In this document: in pieces, positions 42,964 to 52,051 of the stretch
Layout: each line of letters starts with the position of its first letter
Numbering within the stretch: position 1 is the first letter of the stretch
Assembly: GCF_003096675.1 (NCBI RefSeq)
Contig: NZ_QEKW01000005.1
Location: forward strand, 124,001 to 188,000
Direction: 5' to 3'
DNA from: Actinomycetospora cinnamomea
Lineage (GTDB): Bacteria; Actinomycetota; Actinomycetes; Mycobacteriales; Pseudonocardiaceae
Length of the DNA stretch: 64,000 nucleotides
Notes under the pieces: model-generated
Database searches by the model: none
What the model was told of the DNA's origin: nothing
The model's input: the letters and a program-made list of their open reading frames with translations, nothing else
Program-made: the position numbers and the translations under genes

Positions 42964-43803
42964 ATGAACCTGACCGAGGTGGCCACGTCCGGCCCCGTGC
43001 TGCTCGCCGTGCTGCTGTCCGTGGCGGCCGGGGCGGTCAGCTTCGCGTCCCCGTGCGTGGTGCCGCTGGTGCCGGGCTACCTCGCGTACCTGGCCGGGCT
43101 GGTCGGCGCCGACGCCCCGGCCGTCACCGAGGACGAGGTCCGGGTCCAGGACGCGGAGCGGCGGGCGGCGGTCACCGGCGAGCTGCCCGTGGCCACGGCG
43201 ACGCGGCGTCCGCTGCGGCGCTGGCGCATCGCGGGTGCCGCGGCCCTGTTCGTGCTCGGGTTCACCGTCGTGTTCGTCGTCGGGCTCGGCTCGATCGTCT
43301 GGCTGGCCGACGCCCTGCTCACCAACGAGGCGGTCCTCCAGCGGATCGGCGGCGTGGTCACGGTCGCGATGGGCCTGGTCTTCCTCGGCCTGGTACCCGC
43401 CCTGCAGCGCGACACCCGCCCGCACCGCGTGCCCCAGGTCGGCCTCGCCGGCGCCCCGCTGCTCGGGGCGACGTTCGGGCTCGGCTGGACGCCGTGCCTC
43501 GGCCCGACCCTCGCCGGGGTCGTCGCCCTGGCCAGTGGCACCGATGCCGGCAGCGCCGGTGTCCGCGGGGTCGTGCTGCTGCTCGCCTACTGCGTCGGGC
43601 TGGGCGTGCCGTTCGTGCTCATCGCCCTCGGGGCCGGCCGGGCGGTGCGCGCCACGGCCTGGCTGCGCACCCACAGCCGGCGCATCCAGATCGTCGGCGG
43701 CGTCGCGCTGATCGTGGTCGGCCTGTTGCTCGCCACCGGGCTGTGGGCCGAGATCGTCGCCCTGCTGCGTGGTCCCGTCGCCGGCTTCACCACCCCGCTC
43801 TAG
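42964..43803 (+). CDS. ccdA: cytochrome c biogenesis protein CcdA
   Basis: CcdA carries reducing power across the membrane to the TlpA-like thioredoxin. The 279-residue protein has the two redox cysteines in their typical settings, Cys31 in SFASPCVVPLVPGYL and Cys178 in GWTPCLGPTLAG, and six membrane segments. A charged insert of about 45 residues (50-90) lies in the first loop. ATG 42964 gives the standard N-terminus. resB follows after 23 nt. Matches Rv0527. Confidence 0.94.
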   Translation: MNLTEVATSGPVLLAVLLSVAAGAVSFASPCVVPLVPGYLAYLAGLVGADAPAVTEDEVRVQDAERRAAVTGELPVATATRRPLRRWRIAGAAALFVLGFTVVFVVGLGSIVWLADALLTNEAVLQRIGGVVTVAMGLVFLGLVPALQRDTRPHRVPQVGLAGAPLLGATFGLGWTPCLGPTLAGVVALASGTDAGSAGVRGVVLLLAYCVGLGVPFVLIALGAGRAVRATAWLRTHSRRIQIVGGVALIVVGLLLATGLWAEIVALLRGPVAGFTTPL

Positions 43804-43826
43804 AGCTCAGACATGACCACCACGCG

Positions 43827-45617
43827 ATGACCTCCACGCTCCCGCAGGCGTCCGCCGGCGACGCCGGCCCGCCGCCACCGTCGCGGCCCGGCCGCCTCCG
43901 CCGCGCGCTCGCGCTGGCCCGCAACACCTGGCGCGGGCTGACCAGCATGCGCACGGCACTGATCCTGCTGTTCCTGCTGGCCGTGGCCGCGCTGCCCGGC
44001 GCGGTGCTGCCCCAGCGCACGCCGAGCCCCAACGCCGTCGACGACTACTTCGGGCAGCACCCGACGCTGGCGCCGGTCCTCGACGACCTCGGGATGTTCG
44101 ACGTCTTCGCCACCCCGTGGTTCGCGGCGATCTACCTGCTGCTGTTCGTCTCGCTCATCGGCTGCCTGGTGCCGCGCTCGATCGAGCACCTGCGCGGGAT
44201 CCGCACCGAGCCCGTGGCCGTGCCCCGCAACCTCGCCCGGCTGCCGCACCATGCGGAGAGCACGTCGGACGAGGACCCCGACGCCGTGGTCGCGCGGGCT
44301 CGCCGGCGGCTGCGCGGCTGGCGGGTGGCGGTGCGCTCGGAACCGGGCGGGGTGCGGACGCTGTCGGCGGAGAAGGGCGCGCTGCGCGAGGTCGGCAACC
44401 TCGTGTTCCACCTGAGCCTCGTGGCCCTGCTCGGCGGCATCGCCGCCGGCGAGCTGTTCGGCTACGAGGGTCAGGTCATCGTGATGGCCGACGGCAGCGA
44501 GTTCTGCAACTCCGGCATCTACGCCTACGACTCGTTCCGCCCGGGCCTGCAGGTCGACGGCACGGGCCTCGACCCCTTCTGCCTCACCGTCGACGGCTTC
44601 CGGGCGACGTTCCGCCCGGACGGCCAGCCGGACTCGTTCGAGGCCGACGTGCGCTACCAGGACACCGCGGCCGTCCAACGCGGCGACGGCGTCTGGCAGG
44701 AGCACGACCTGGCCGTCAACGATCCCCTGCGCATCGACGGCGAGCGGGTCTACCTGCTCGGGCACGGGTACGCGCCGCGGTTCACCGTGACGTTCCCCGA
44801 CGGGCAGCAGCGCGTCGGGCTGGTGCAGTGGCGCCCGGTCGACCAGGCCACGCTGCTGTCCGAGGGCGCCACCAAGATCGACCCGCCGGGCGTCACCGAC
44901 GAGGCGCAGCGCCGCCGCTCGCAGCTCGCCATCACCGGGCTCTTCGCCCCCACCTCCTCGGGCGGCGGGCTCGTGACGTCGGTCTTCCCCGCGCTGAACA
45001 ACCCCGAGGTGGCCGTCGACGTGCTGCGCGGCGACCTCGGGCTGGACTCGGGCCGCGCCCAGTCGATCTTCTCGGTGGACCAGGGCATGGTCGAGCAGGG
45101 CCGGCTCGTGCGCGTCGCGCGGGAGAACCTGCGGCCCGGCGAGGAGATCACGCTCGACGACGGCACCCGCGTGCGCTTCGACGACGTGCAGAACTGGGTG
45201 TCGCTGCAGGTGTCCCACGACCCGGCGCAGACCGCGGTGCTCCTCGCCGCGATCGCCCTGCTCGGCGGGCTGACCCTCTCGCTGACCGTCCGGCGGCGAC
45301 GCTTCTGGGTGCGCGCCGTCCCCGCGGGCCCCACCGTGCCGTCTACGACAGATGGTCGTACGGTGGTGATGCTCGGAGGTCTCGCCCGCACCGACCGTGC
45401 GGGCTACGGCGAGGAGTTCGGCCGGCTGGCCGCGGAGCTCGCGCCGCGTCGGACGGGGGACGCCGGGGAGCCCGACACCGAGGTGACGGGCCGGACGGTG
45501 CCCGATCCGGCGGTGCCCGAGGAGGTCGCCGGGGACGTCCCCGCGGTGGCCGACGATCGCACCGCACCCGCCCGCGAGGCGCGGGACGACGACGGAGAGG
45601 ACGACGATGGTCGTTGA
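43827..45617 (+). CDS. resB: cytochrome c biogenesis protein ResB (Ccs1)
   Basis: ResB and CcsB form the System II haem export and cytochrome c synthetase complex. The 596-residue ResB has a disordered N-terminus, then TWRGLTSMRTALILLFLLAVA (first span), AAIYLLLFVSLIGCLVPR (second), VGNLVFHLSLVALLGGIAAGELFGYEG (third), a large outer domain, and a last span near 475-500 followed by an acidic tail of about 90 residues. ATG 43827 is the first with family fit. ccsB begins 11 nt before its stop. Matches Rv0528. Confidence 0.93.
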   Translation: MTSTLPQASAGDAGPPPPSRPGRLRRALALARNTWRGLTSMRTALILLFLLAVAALPGAVLPQRTPSPNAVDDYFGQHPTLAPVLDDLGMFDVFATPWFAAIYLLLFVSLIGCLVPRSIEHLRGIRTEPVAVPRNLARLPHHAESTSDEDPDAVVARARRRLRGWRVAVRSEPGGVRTLSAEKGALREVGNLVFHLSLVALLGGIAAGELFGYEGQVIVMADGSEFCNSGIYAYDSFRPGLQVDGTGLDPFCLTVDGFRATFRPDGQPDSFEADVRYQDTAAVQRGDGVWQEHDLAVNDPLRIDGERVYLLGHGYAPRFTVTFPDGQQRVGLVQWRPVDQATLLSEGATKIDPPGVTDEAQRRRSQLAITGLFAPTSSGGGLVTSVFPALNNPEVAVDVLRGDLGLDSGRAQSIFSVDQGMVEQGRLVRVARENLRPGEEITLDDGTRVRFDDVQNWVSLQVSHDPAQTAVLLAAIALLGGLTLSLTVRRRRFWVRAVPAGPTVPSTTDGRTVVMLGGLARTDRAGYGEEFGRLAAELAPRRTGDAGEPDTEVTGRTVPDPAVPEEVAGDVPAVADDRTAPAREARDDDGEDDDGR

Positions 45618-46608
45618 CGCGCAGCTGGGCCAGTGGGGGGATTGGCTGTTCGGGTCGGCGCTGGCCGTCTACGTGCTGGCCATGGTCCTGCACGCGGTGG
45701 AGCACGGGTTGCTGCGCCGTCCCGAGGCCGCCACCGAGCAGGCCCGCGTCCCGGTCGCCGCCGCCGGGGCGGCGGGCACCGGCACCCCGGGCACCCCGGG
45801 CACCGACACTCCCGCGACGACCGACGACGGCGGCCCCGCCCGGCCGCCGCGGTCCCGCGCCGAGCGCTTCGGGCGCATGGGCGTCTCGCTCACCGTGCTC
45901 GGCTTCGGCCTGCACCTCGCGATGCTCGTGGTGCGCGGGTTCGCCGCGCAGCGGGTGCCGTGGGGCAACATGTACGAGTTCACCGCGGCGATCTGCCTGG
46001 TCGCGGTGGGCGCCTGGCTGGTCGTGCTGCGCCGCCGCCCCGAACTGCGCCGCCTGGGCGTGTTCGTGCTGCTCCCGGTGATCGTGCTGATGTTCCTCGC
46101 CGGCACGGTGCTCTACACCCGGACCGCCCCGGTCGTCCCCGCGCTGCGCTCGTACTGGTTGACCATCCACGTCTCGGCGGCGGTCATCGCCTCGGGCATC
46201 CTGCTGCTCGCCGGCGTCGCGAGCTGCCTCTACCTGCTCCGCGCGGCCCACGAGACGAACCCGGCCCGGCTGGCGTGGACGTCGCGGCTGCCCGGCGCCG
46301 ACGTGCTCGACCGCGTCGCCTACCGCGCCACGGCGCTCGCCTTCCCGATCTGGACGTTCGCGGTGATCACGGGCGCCATCTGGGCCGAGGCCGCGTGGGG
46401 CCGCTACTGGGGCTGGGACCCCAAGGAGACGACGGCCTTCGTCGCGTGGGTGGTCTACGCGGGCTACCTGCACGCGCGGTCGACCGCGGGCTGGCGCGGG
46501 CGGCGTGCCGCGGTGATCAACGTCGTCGGCTTCGCAGTGATGATCTTCAACCTGTTCTTCGTCAACCTCGTGGTGACGGGCCTGCACTCCTACGCCGGCG
46601 TCGGCTGA
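45607..46608 (+). CDS. ccsB: cytochrome c biogenesis protein CcsB (CcsA family)
   Basis: The 333-residue membrane protein has the haem-handling Trp-rich motif WGRYWGWDPKE at 264-274 and conserved histidines, including His188 in SYWLTIHVS and one in ARSTAGW-linked loops, with about eight membrane segments. The first two spans are separated by an Ala/Thr/Pro-rich cytoplasmic linker (35-88). It acts with ResB in attaching haem to apocytochrome c. The start overlaps resB by 11 nt. Matches Rv0529 (CcsA-type). Confidence 0.94.
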   Translation: MVVDAQLGQWGDWLFGSALAVYVLAMVLHAVEHGLLRRPEAATEQARVPVAAAGAAGTGTPGTPGTDTPATTDDGGPARPPRSRAERFGRMGVSLTVLGFGLHLAMLVVRGFAAQRVPWGNMYEFTAAICLVAVGAWLVVLRRRPELRRLGVFVLLPVIVLMFLAGTVLYTRTAPVVPALRSYWLTIHVSAAVIASGILLLAGVASCLYLLRAAHETNPARLAWTSRLPGADVLDRVAYRATALAFPIWTFAVITGAIWAEAAWGRYWGWDPKETTAFVAWVVYAGYLHARSTAGWRGRRAAVINVVGFAVMIFNLFFVNLVVTGLHSYAGVG

Positions 46609-46717
46609 GCCCGACGCCGCAGCGCCGCAGAGCGCGACCCGACGGACCGTTCCGGGTCGTCCGGATCTCCGCGAGGGGATACGGTCTCCGCGCCGTCGAC
46701 GAGGGAGGGGCCGTCAC

Positions 46718-48130
46718 ATGGAAGCCAGGGACGACGCCGGCGCGGAGCGCGAGGGCGGCCCGGTCCGCAGCGCCGACGCCCCGTCCGGCGCCTCCCCGTC
46801 GGAGGCGGAGCACACCGCTCCCGCCGCCGAGGCCGTGTCGAGCCCGCCGACCTCTCCGCCCGCGTCCGAGGGCGGCGGCCCGCCCTCGTCCCCGTCCTCG
46901 TCCGCCTCGTCCCCGTCGGGGAGCGACGGGTCGTCCGTCGCCGCCCCCGCGGACTCGCCGGACACCACCCGGCGGGTCGACACGGCCGAGGCCGCCCGCG
47001 GCGACGCCGCCCAGCCCCGCCACCCCGGCGTCGACCCCCGCCTCGGCGCCGCCGGCCCCACCGGGCGCGTCGCCGGGCCGCCCGGGAGCGCCGCGCCGGG
47101 CGACCGCGCGCCCGTGGCCGGCCGCTACACCACGCCCGGCCGCGGCGCCGGTACACCGGCGCCGGGGTCGCACGGGCCCGCCTCGTACGACCTGTCGTCG
47201 GCGCACCTGCTGCGCCCCAGCAAGCGCGCGCCGCAGACCGGCTGGCGGCGGGCTCTGTTCGTCGGGACGGGCGGGCTGGTCAACCCCGGCGAGAGCCCCG
47301 GGGACGCCGCGCGCCGGGAGCTGATCGCGCGGGTCAACCAGCCGCTGCACGGCTGCTACAAGATCGCCATGCTGAGCCTCAAGGGCGGGGTCGGCAAGAC
47401 GACGACCACCACCACGCTGGGCTCGACGTTCGCGTCGCTGCGCGGCGACCGTGTGATCGCCGTCGACGCGAACCCGGACCGGGGGACGCTCAGCCAGAAG
47501 ATCCCGCTCGAGACCACGGCCACGGTGCGGCACCTGCTGCGCGACGCCACCCGCGTGCGCCGCTACTCCGACGTGCGCGCCTACACCTCGCAGGGCCCCT
47601 CGCGGCTGGAGATCCTCGCCAGCGAGCAGGACCCGGCAGTGTCCGAGGCGTTCAGCGAGGTGGACTACCGGCGCACCGTCACCCTGCTCGAGCACTTCTA
47701 CAACGTCGTGCTCACCGACTGCGGCACCGGGCTGATGCATTCGGCGATGAAGGGCGTGCTCGACGTCGCGGACTCGCTGCTCATCGTCTCGTCGGCCTCG
47801 ATCGACGGGGCCCGCAGCGCCTCGGCGACCCTGGACTGGCTCGACGCCCACGGCTACCGCGACCTCGTGTCCCGGTCGGTGGCCGTCATCAACTACGTGC
47901 GCCGCTCCTCGGGCAACGTCGACCTCGACCGCGTGTCCGACCACTTCGCGGCGCGCTGCCGGGCCGTGGTGCGCATGCCGTTCGACGCGCACCTCGAGGA
48001 GGGCGCCGAGATCGAGCTGGACAAGCTCGCCGGGCGCACCCGCTCCGCGTTGCTCGAGCTCGCCGCGACGGTGGCCGACGACTTCGGCCGGGCGGGCTCC
48101 CGCGTGCGGCGTCCCGTCATCCCGCGCTGA
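46718..48130 (+). CDS. MinD/ParA-like ATPase with long disordered N-terminus
   Basis: The last 260 residues of this 470-residue protein form a SIMIBI ATPase: deviant Walker A KGGVGKTT at 222-229, VIAVDANPDRGTLS (switch region) and VVLTDCGTGLMHSAM. The first 170 residues are Pro/Ser/Ala-rich and disordered. This layout is the MinD-like protein type found with ESX systems (EspI-like) and at Rv0530 after ccsA. No ESX genes are near. A role in membrane-associated positioning is plausible but not shown. GAGGGAGGGG precedes ATG 46718. Confidence 0.82.
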   Translation: MEARDDAGAEREGGPVRSADAPSGASPSEAEHTAPAAEAVSSPPTSPPASEGGGPPSSPSSSASSPSGSDGSSVAAPADSPDTTRRVDTAEAARGDAAQPRHPGVDPRLGAAGPTGRVAGPPGSAAPGDRAPVAGRYTTPGRGAGTPAPGSHGPASYDLSSAHLLRPSKRAPQTGWRRALFVGTGGLVNPGESPGDAARRELIARVNQPLHGCYKIAMLSLKGGVGKTTTTTTLGSTFASLRGDRVIAVDANPDRGTLSQKIPLETTATVRHLLRDATRVRRYSDVRAYTSQGPSRLEILASEQDPAVSEAFSEVDYRRTVTLLEHFYNVVLTDCGTGLMHSAMKGVLDVADSLLIVSSASIDGARSASATLDWLDAHGYRDLVSRSVAVINYVRRSSGNVDLDRVSDHFAARCRAVVRMPFDAHLEEGAEIELDKLAGRTRSALLELAATVADDFGRAGSRVRRPVIPR

Positions 48131-48150
48131 GGTCCTCCGGAGACGACGGC

Positions 48151-48180
48151 GGGGCGCCCCCGGTGAACCGGGAACGCCCC
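48151..48180. terminator. nested bidirectional hairpin between convergent genes
   Basis: GGGGCG (48151-48156) pairs with CGCCCC (48175-48180), enclosing an inner CCCGG/CCGGG stem with a TGAA loop. It sits between the MinD-like stop and the end of the minus-strand small membrane gene. Confidence 0.68.
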
Positions 48181-48204
48181 TCCGTGCTGATCCGCGCGGA
48201 TGCT

Positions 48205-48468
48205 TCAGGTCGAGGGCGGGTCCTCGCGCTGGATCTTCTCGTCGAGCGACCGCAGGAACTCCGGGTCGTCGTCGGGGGCGACCGGGCGGCGGGGCCGCTG
48301 CGGGCGTCGCGGCGAGGCCGCCCGCGTGGGTCCGGTGGGGGCGTCCTCGGCCGTGCCGCCGGGACCGCCGTCGTGTCCGGCCTGGGCCGCCTGCGCGGCC
48401 ATCACCTTCCACAGCAACGTCCCCACGACGACCAGGACCAGCACGGCCACGAGGAACGGGATCACCAC
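48205..48468 (-). CDS. single-span small membrane protein
   Basis: The 87-residue protein starts with one membrane span (MVIPFLVAVLVLVVVGTLLW) and continues with a basic, Pro/Arg-rich cytoplasmic tail ending in an acidic DPEFLRSLDEKIQRED helix. I know similar unannotated proteins from this neighbourhood in related genera but no function. GGAGG lies 7 nt before GTG 48468. It lies downstream of bldC on the same strand, 165 nt away. Confidence 0.65.
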   Translation of the reverse strand: MVIPFLVAVLVLVVVGTLLWKVMAAQAAQAGHDGGPGGTAEDAPTGPTRAASPRRPQRPRRPVAPDDDPEFLRSLDEKIQREDPPST

Positions 48469-48633
48469 TGGGACGCCTCCAGCCTCTCGACGTCGCCGAC
48501 CGCGGGTGGTCCACGGACCGGTTGGGCACCACGCTACCGGTCGCGTGTGGAGTCCGCGTGGCGTGCGTCGGGCGGCCGTCGGGTGGCGGTCGGGTGGCCG
48601 GGGTGAGCGGAGGTGAGCGGAGGCGCCCGGCCC

Positions 48634-48837
48634 CTACCGGTGCGCCTCGCTGGTCAGGCCGTCGAGCAGGGTGCGCACCTCGGACTCGCGGAAACGCCGG
48701 TGGCCGCCGGGCGTGCGGATGGAGCCGATGCGTCCCGCCGACGCCCAGCGCGTGACGGTCTTGGGGTCGACGCGGAACATCGCGGCGACCTCGCCCGGGG
48801 TCATGAGCCGCTCGTTCGCCTCGTGAGCGACGGACAT
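48634..48837 (-). CDS. bldC: BldC developmental regulator
   Basis: The 67-residue protein matches Streptomyces BldC closely: LMTPGEVAAMFRVDPKTVTRWASAGRIGSIRTPGGHRRF is its MerR-like winged HTH. BldC binds direct repeats head-to-tail and delays development in Streptomyces; it is widespread also in non-sporulating actinobacteria. GAAGGTGG precedes ATG 48837. The upstream 243 nt are shared with the divergent DUF4229 gene and include an AT-richer stretch (about 48980-49030) likely to hold its promoter. A second, divergent BldC-like HTH is encoded at 22938-23174. Confidence 0.93.
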   Translation of the reverse strand: MSVAHEANERLMTPGEVAAMFRVDPKTVTRWASAGRIGSIRTPGGHRRFRESEVRTLLDGLTSEAHR

Positions 48838-49068
48838 GTCGGTCCACCTTCCCTCTCTCGCCCGTGGGCCCGCGCCGTCGGCCGTGCAGGGACCGGCTCC
48901 GAGTGGCACTCGGAGTACCGGGCACCCGCCGTCGGGCGGAGCGGACGTGACACGACGATCGTGACACCCGCCCCCTCACGTACTCGAACGCTTGTATCCA
49001 GGTAAAGGGACCACAAAGGACGAAACGGGACACGTCCGGCGCCGGGGGTGGGTCGCCGCGATGATGCC

Positions 49069-49074
49069 TACCCT
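49069..49074 (+). promoter_or_regulatory. -10 hexamer of a leaderless promoter for the DUF4229 gene
   Basis: TACCCT ends 6 nt before GTG 49081. Confidence 0.55.
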
Positions 49075-49080
49075 GGTGGC

Positions 49081-49443
49081 GTGACCTCCGAGGAACCGCG
49101 CCCCGGCGAGGGCGTCCGGACCGATCCGGGCGCGCCGTCCACCACGGGCGCCACCGGATCGCCGGGACGCGTCGCGCTGGCGATCGTGCTGTACGTCGGG
49201 GTGCGCCTGCTGATCGTCGCCGTGCTCACCGGGGTGCTCGTCGCCGTGGGGCTGCCCCTGCTCGTGGCCATGCTCGTGGCGCTGGTCGTGGCCCTGCCGC
49301 TGTCCGTCGTGCTGTTCCGCGGTCTGCGGGCCCGCCTCAACGCCGAGATCGACGCGGCCACCTCCGCGCGTCGCGAGCGTCGCGAGCGGCTGCGGGCCGA
49401 ACTGCGCGGGGAGACCGGGCCGGACGCGGGGGAGGGTTCGTGA
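49081..49443 (+). CDS. DUF4229 two-span membrane protein
   Basis: The 120-residue protein has a disordered N-terminus, two adjacent membrane segments (about 30-50 and 54-76) and a basic helical tail (RRERRERLRAELRGE). This is the DUF4229 pattern, found next to menA in actinobacteria. Function unknown. It is convergent with menA across 38 nt. Confidence 0.78.
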   Translation: MTSEEPRPGEGVRTDPGAPSTTGATGSPGRVALAIVLYVGVRLLIVAVLTGVLVAVGLPLLVAMLVALVVALPLSVVLFRGLRARLNAEIDAATSARRERRERLRAELRGETGPDAGEGS

Positions 49444-49481
49444 CCGGGCCGGCGACGGACGCGCCCCGGGTGCGGTGACCC

Positions 49482-50354
49482 TCACGTCAGCGCCAGCCCC
49501 AGCGCCGTCGCCGCCCCCCACACGAGCAGCCCGAGCGCGGTGTCGCGCAGCACCGGGATCAGCTGCGGACCCGTCGCCCCCGAGAGGACCCGGCGCAGCC
49601 CGGGCACGAGCAGGATCAGGGCCAGCAGTCCCAGCAACGCGCCCCACGCGCGCAGGCTGAGCACCAGCGTCATGCCCAGCGGCACGACGACGAGCGCGGC
49701 GTAGAGCACGCGGGTGTCCCGGTCGCCGAGCACCACCGCCAGCGTGCGCTTGCCCGTCTCGGCGTCGGAGCCGACGTCGCGCAGGTTGTTCGCCACGAGC
49801 ACCGCGCACGCCAGCAGGCCCACGCCCACCGACGCCCCGATCCCGAGCCCGCTGGCCCGGCCCGTCTGCACGTACTCGGTGCCCAGCACGGCGACGGGCC
49901 CGAAGAACACGAACACCGCGACCTCGCCCAGCCCGCGGTAGCCGTAGGGCCGCGAGCCGCCGGTGTAGAACCACGCGCCGAGCAGGCAGACCGCGCCGAC
50001 GACGATCAGCCACCAGTAGCCGCTGTAGAGCGAGAGCGCGACGCCGGCCGCCGCGGCGAGCCCGAGGCAGAGCATCGCCGCCCGCTTGACCTTGTAGGGC
50101 TGGGCCGCGCCCGACCCGACGAGGCGCAGCGGCCCCACGCGGTCGTCGTCGGTGCCGCGCACGCCGTCGGAGTAGTCGTTCGCGTAGTTGACCCCCACGA
50201 CGAGCGACACGGACACGACGAGGGCCAGCACCGCGGCCAGGGGGTCGAAGCCGCCGACCCCGGCGGCCGCCCCGGTGCCCGCGAGGACCGGCGCGACCGC
50301 GGTGGGCAGCGTGCGCGGCCGAGCCCCCTCCACCCACTCCGTCACCGTCGCCAC
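49482..50354 (-). CDS. menA: 1,4-dihydroxy-2-naphthoate polyprenyltransferase
   Basis: MenA attaches the polyprenyl tail to 1,4-dihydroxy-2-naphthoate in menaquinone synthesis. The 290-residue UbiA-superfamily membrane protein has the first Mg-diphosphate motif in NYANDYSDGVRGTD (Asn56, Asp60, Asp63) and the second in NNLRDVGSDAETGKRTLAV, with eight to nine spans. GTG 50354 is supported by TAGGCT 8 nt upstream. It is transcribed away from menD, which is about 1.7 kb to the right, as Rv0534c and Rv0555 are in mycobacteria. Confidence 0.94.
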   Translation of the reverse strand: MATVTEWVEGARPRTLPTAVAPVLAGTGAAAGVGGFDPLAAVLALVVSVSLVVGVNYANDYSDGVRGTDDDRVGPLRLVGSGAAQPYKVKRAAMLCLGLAAAAGVALSLYSGYWWLIVVGAVCLLGAWFYTGGSRPYGYRGLGEVAVFVFFGPVAVLGTEYVQTGRASGLGIGASVGVGLLACAVLVANNLRDVGSDAETGKRTLAVVLGDRDTRVLYAALVVVPLGMTLVLSLRAWGALLGLLALILLVPGLRRVLSGATGPQLIPVLRDTALGLLVWGAATALGLALT

Positions 50355-50362
50355 GCCCCGCG

Positions 50363-50368
50363 AGCCTA
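50363..50368 (-). promoter_or_regulatory. -10 hexamer of a near-leaderless promoter for menA
   Basis: TAGGCT on the minus strand ends 8 nt before GTG 50354. Confidence 0.5.
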
Positions 50369-50375
50369 GTGCCGG

Positions 50376-51713
50376 CTAGGCGCAGGGCGGCAGCGGCGGC
50401 GCGCCCTGGATGGAGGCCGCGGGCACGTAGCGGTCGGGTCGTGTGCGCAGCCAGAGGTTGCTCGTGCCCTGGCTCCCGGTGACGGGCGTGCCGACGACCT
50501 GGCACTGCAGCTCCACCTGCGCGCCGTCGCCCACCAGCCCGGAGTCGACGCCCGCCGCGTCGGGCGTCGCCCGTTCGATCACGGGCCCGGCACCGCCGGT
50601 GACCGCGCGGCCGAGGGCCCCGCCGCGAGCGGTCCAGAGGTAGTCGACGGTGACGAACGCGTTGTCGCGCAGGCCCAGGCCCCAGAAGGTGCCGTCGGCG
50701 AGATCGATGCCCGCGCCGTTCTTCACCTGCCGGCCGAAGCCGTCCCGGCCGCCGTTGTACTCGTCCTCGAACGCGGCCTGGGCCTGCGGGCGGCCCTGGG
50801 GCAGGTCCTTCCACGACTGCCGCTGCGCGGGCGGGTTCCAGTAGTCGTCGGTGGTGTTCCACGGCCCGACGTCCCAGACGGGCACGGTGGCGCAGCGCCC
50901 GGCGTCGGTGCAGACGCGCACGCTGTAGTCCCCGCGGCCCCGGGGCGAGAGGGCGCGGCGCGAGGGGAGGGCGACGAACTGGTCGTGGGGCACGATCCGG
51001 TGCCCGTTGGCGGTGGTGCCGCCGACGAGGCCCTCGCGCGTGGCGAACACCCGGTAGCTCGCGCGCGGCTCGACGGTGCGCGGCCCGGTCGGGACCGCGT
51101 CGGCGAGCACCTCGAGCCCGCGCACCGTGGGCCCGGCCGACCCCGTGGGTGCGACGAGGGCGAGGCGCACCGCCACGGTGCGCGTCGGCTCGGGCAGCAT
51201 CGCCGGCGCGCCGGGCTCGGCGGGGACCCACTCGCTCCACTGCCCGTCCGCGCCCTGCCCGCGCACGTCGACGGCCACCGCGGAGCCGGGCGGCACGTCG
51301 CCGGTCACCGGGGCGTCGATGCGGTTCACGGGGGTCGCGAACCGGTGGGCGCCGAGGTCGAGCAGGCCCTGGCGCTGGGCGCCGCGCAGGGCGGCCGGCC
51401 CGGTCTCGGTGCCGTCCCGGGTCGTGCTCAGGCGCGCCGTGCCCTCGACGACCTTGACGCCGGTGGTCGTCCCGGCCAGCGGCGGCACCCAGCGTTGGGG
51501 TCCCTCGGCGGCGGCGGCGGCCGCGGGCGTCGGGGCCGTCGGCGGCGGGCCGGGCTCGGCCCGTGCCGGGATGGTGGCGGCGGTGGTCGTGGCGGTCAGG
51601 GCGACGGCGAGCGCGGCCGTGGCCACGACGAGACCCACCCGTCGCGTCCGCCGGCCCGCGACGCCGTCCGCCGGGCGCGGGGACGGGTGAGGTCCAGCCG
51701 TGTCGGTGTGCAC
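50376..51713 (-). CDS. secreted protein of unknown function
   Basis: The 445-residue protein has an N-terminal signal peptide (RRTRRVGLVVATAALAVAL at 21-39, cleavage likely near ARAEP at 51-53), an Ala/Pro linker, a beta-rich domain (about 75-210) and a conserved-looking C-terminal domain with VPVWDVGPWNTTDDYW and QAAFEDEYNGGRDGFGR. The latter resembles a family of secreted actinomycete proteins perhaps related to double-psi barrels. Two cysteines in RVCTDAGRC may form a disulfide. No catalytic motif is certain. The GTG start lacks a good ribosome binding site. Confidence 0.7.
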   Translation of the reverse strand: MHTDTAGPHPSPRPADGVAGRRTRRVGLVVATAALAVALTATTTAATIPARAEPGPPPTAPTPAAAAAAEGPQRWVPPLAGTTTGVKVVEGTARLSTTRDGTETGPAALRGAQRQGLLDLGAHRFATPVNRIDAPVTGDVPPGSAVAVDVRGQGADGQWSEWVPAEPGAPAMLPEPTRTVAVRLALVAPTGSAGPTVRGLEVLADAVPTGPRTVEPRASYRVFATREGLVGGTTANGHRIVPHDQFVALPSRRALSPRGRGDYSVRVCTDAGRCATVPVWDVGPWNTTDDYWNPPAQRQSWKDLPQGRPQAQAAFEDEYNGGRDGFGRQVKNGAGIDLADGTFWGLGLRDNAFVTVDYLWTARGGALGRAVTGGAGPVIERATPDAAGVDSGLVGDGAQVELQCQVVGTPVTGSQGTSNLWLRTRPDRYVPAASIQGAPPLPPCA

Positions 51714-52051
51714 GTCGCCGCCAACGGTGCGGTCCCCGGGCGCGGTGCCGGTCCGGTGCGGGATCCGCTCGATGGCGTGTCATCCGGTCGAGCGTTTCGC
51801 CCCCCGTCCGGCGCGTCGGCTCGACCTCCCGCCGTGCGTGGTGCAGACGCACGGGACCCCCGGTGCTCCTGTGGGGGAGCAGCGGGGGTCGGAGGCGACC
51901 TCGGCGTGAGCGTCGCAGACCGGGCGGCGACCACCGCCGGTCCCCGGCAGCCACGCGGGGTGAGGCTGCGCCGCCCGCGCGACCGGGCAGGACGAGGTGA
52001 CCCGCGTCCTCCCAGCGGGCTGAGCGGCCGCGACGTCTCCATACTCGGGTC
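51714..52051. other. 338-nt divergent intergenic region with two strong hairpins
   Basis: No gene is supportable. CGCTCGA (51766-51772) pairs with TCGAGCG (51788-51794). A second, longer hairpin spans 51855-51890: GACCCCC with GGGGGTC and, inside, TGCTCC with GGAGCA around a 6-nt loop. Either could be a 5'-leader element for the secreted protein gene or a terminator. CATACT at 52040-52045 is a possible -10 for menD, 6 nt before its GTG. Confidence 0.5.

Noticed and set aside
43813-43830. Five-codon mini frame (MTTTR) ending in the resB ATG
   Set aside because: The ATGA overlap is tempting, but there is no ribosome binding site and such tiny frames occur by chance.
51855-51890. c-di-AMP (ydaO) riboswitch
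   Set aside because: Position is suggestive, but I could not align the sequence to the ydaO consensus on either strand.
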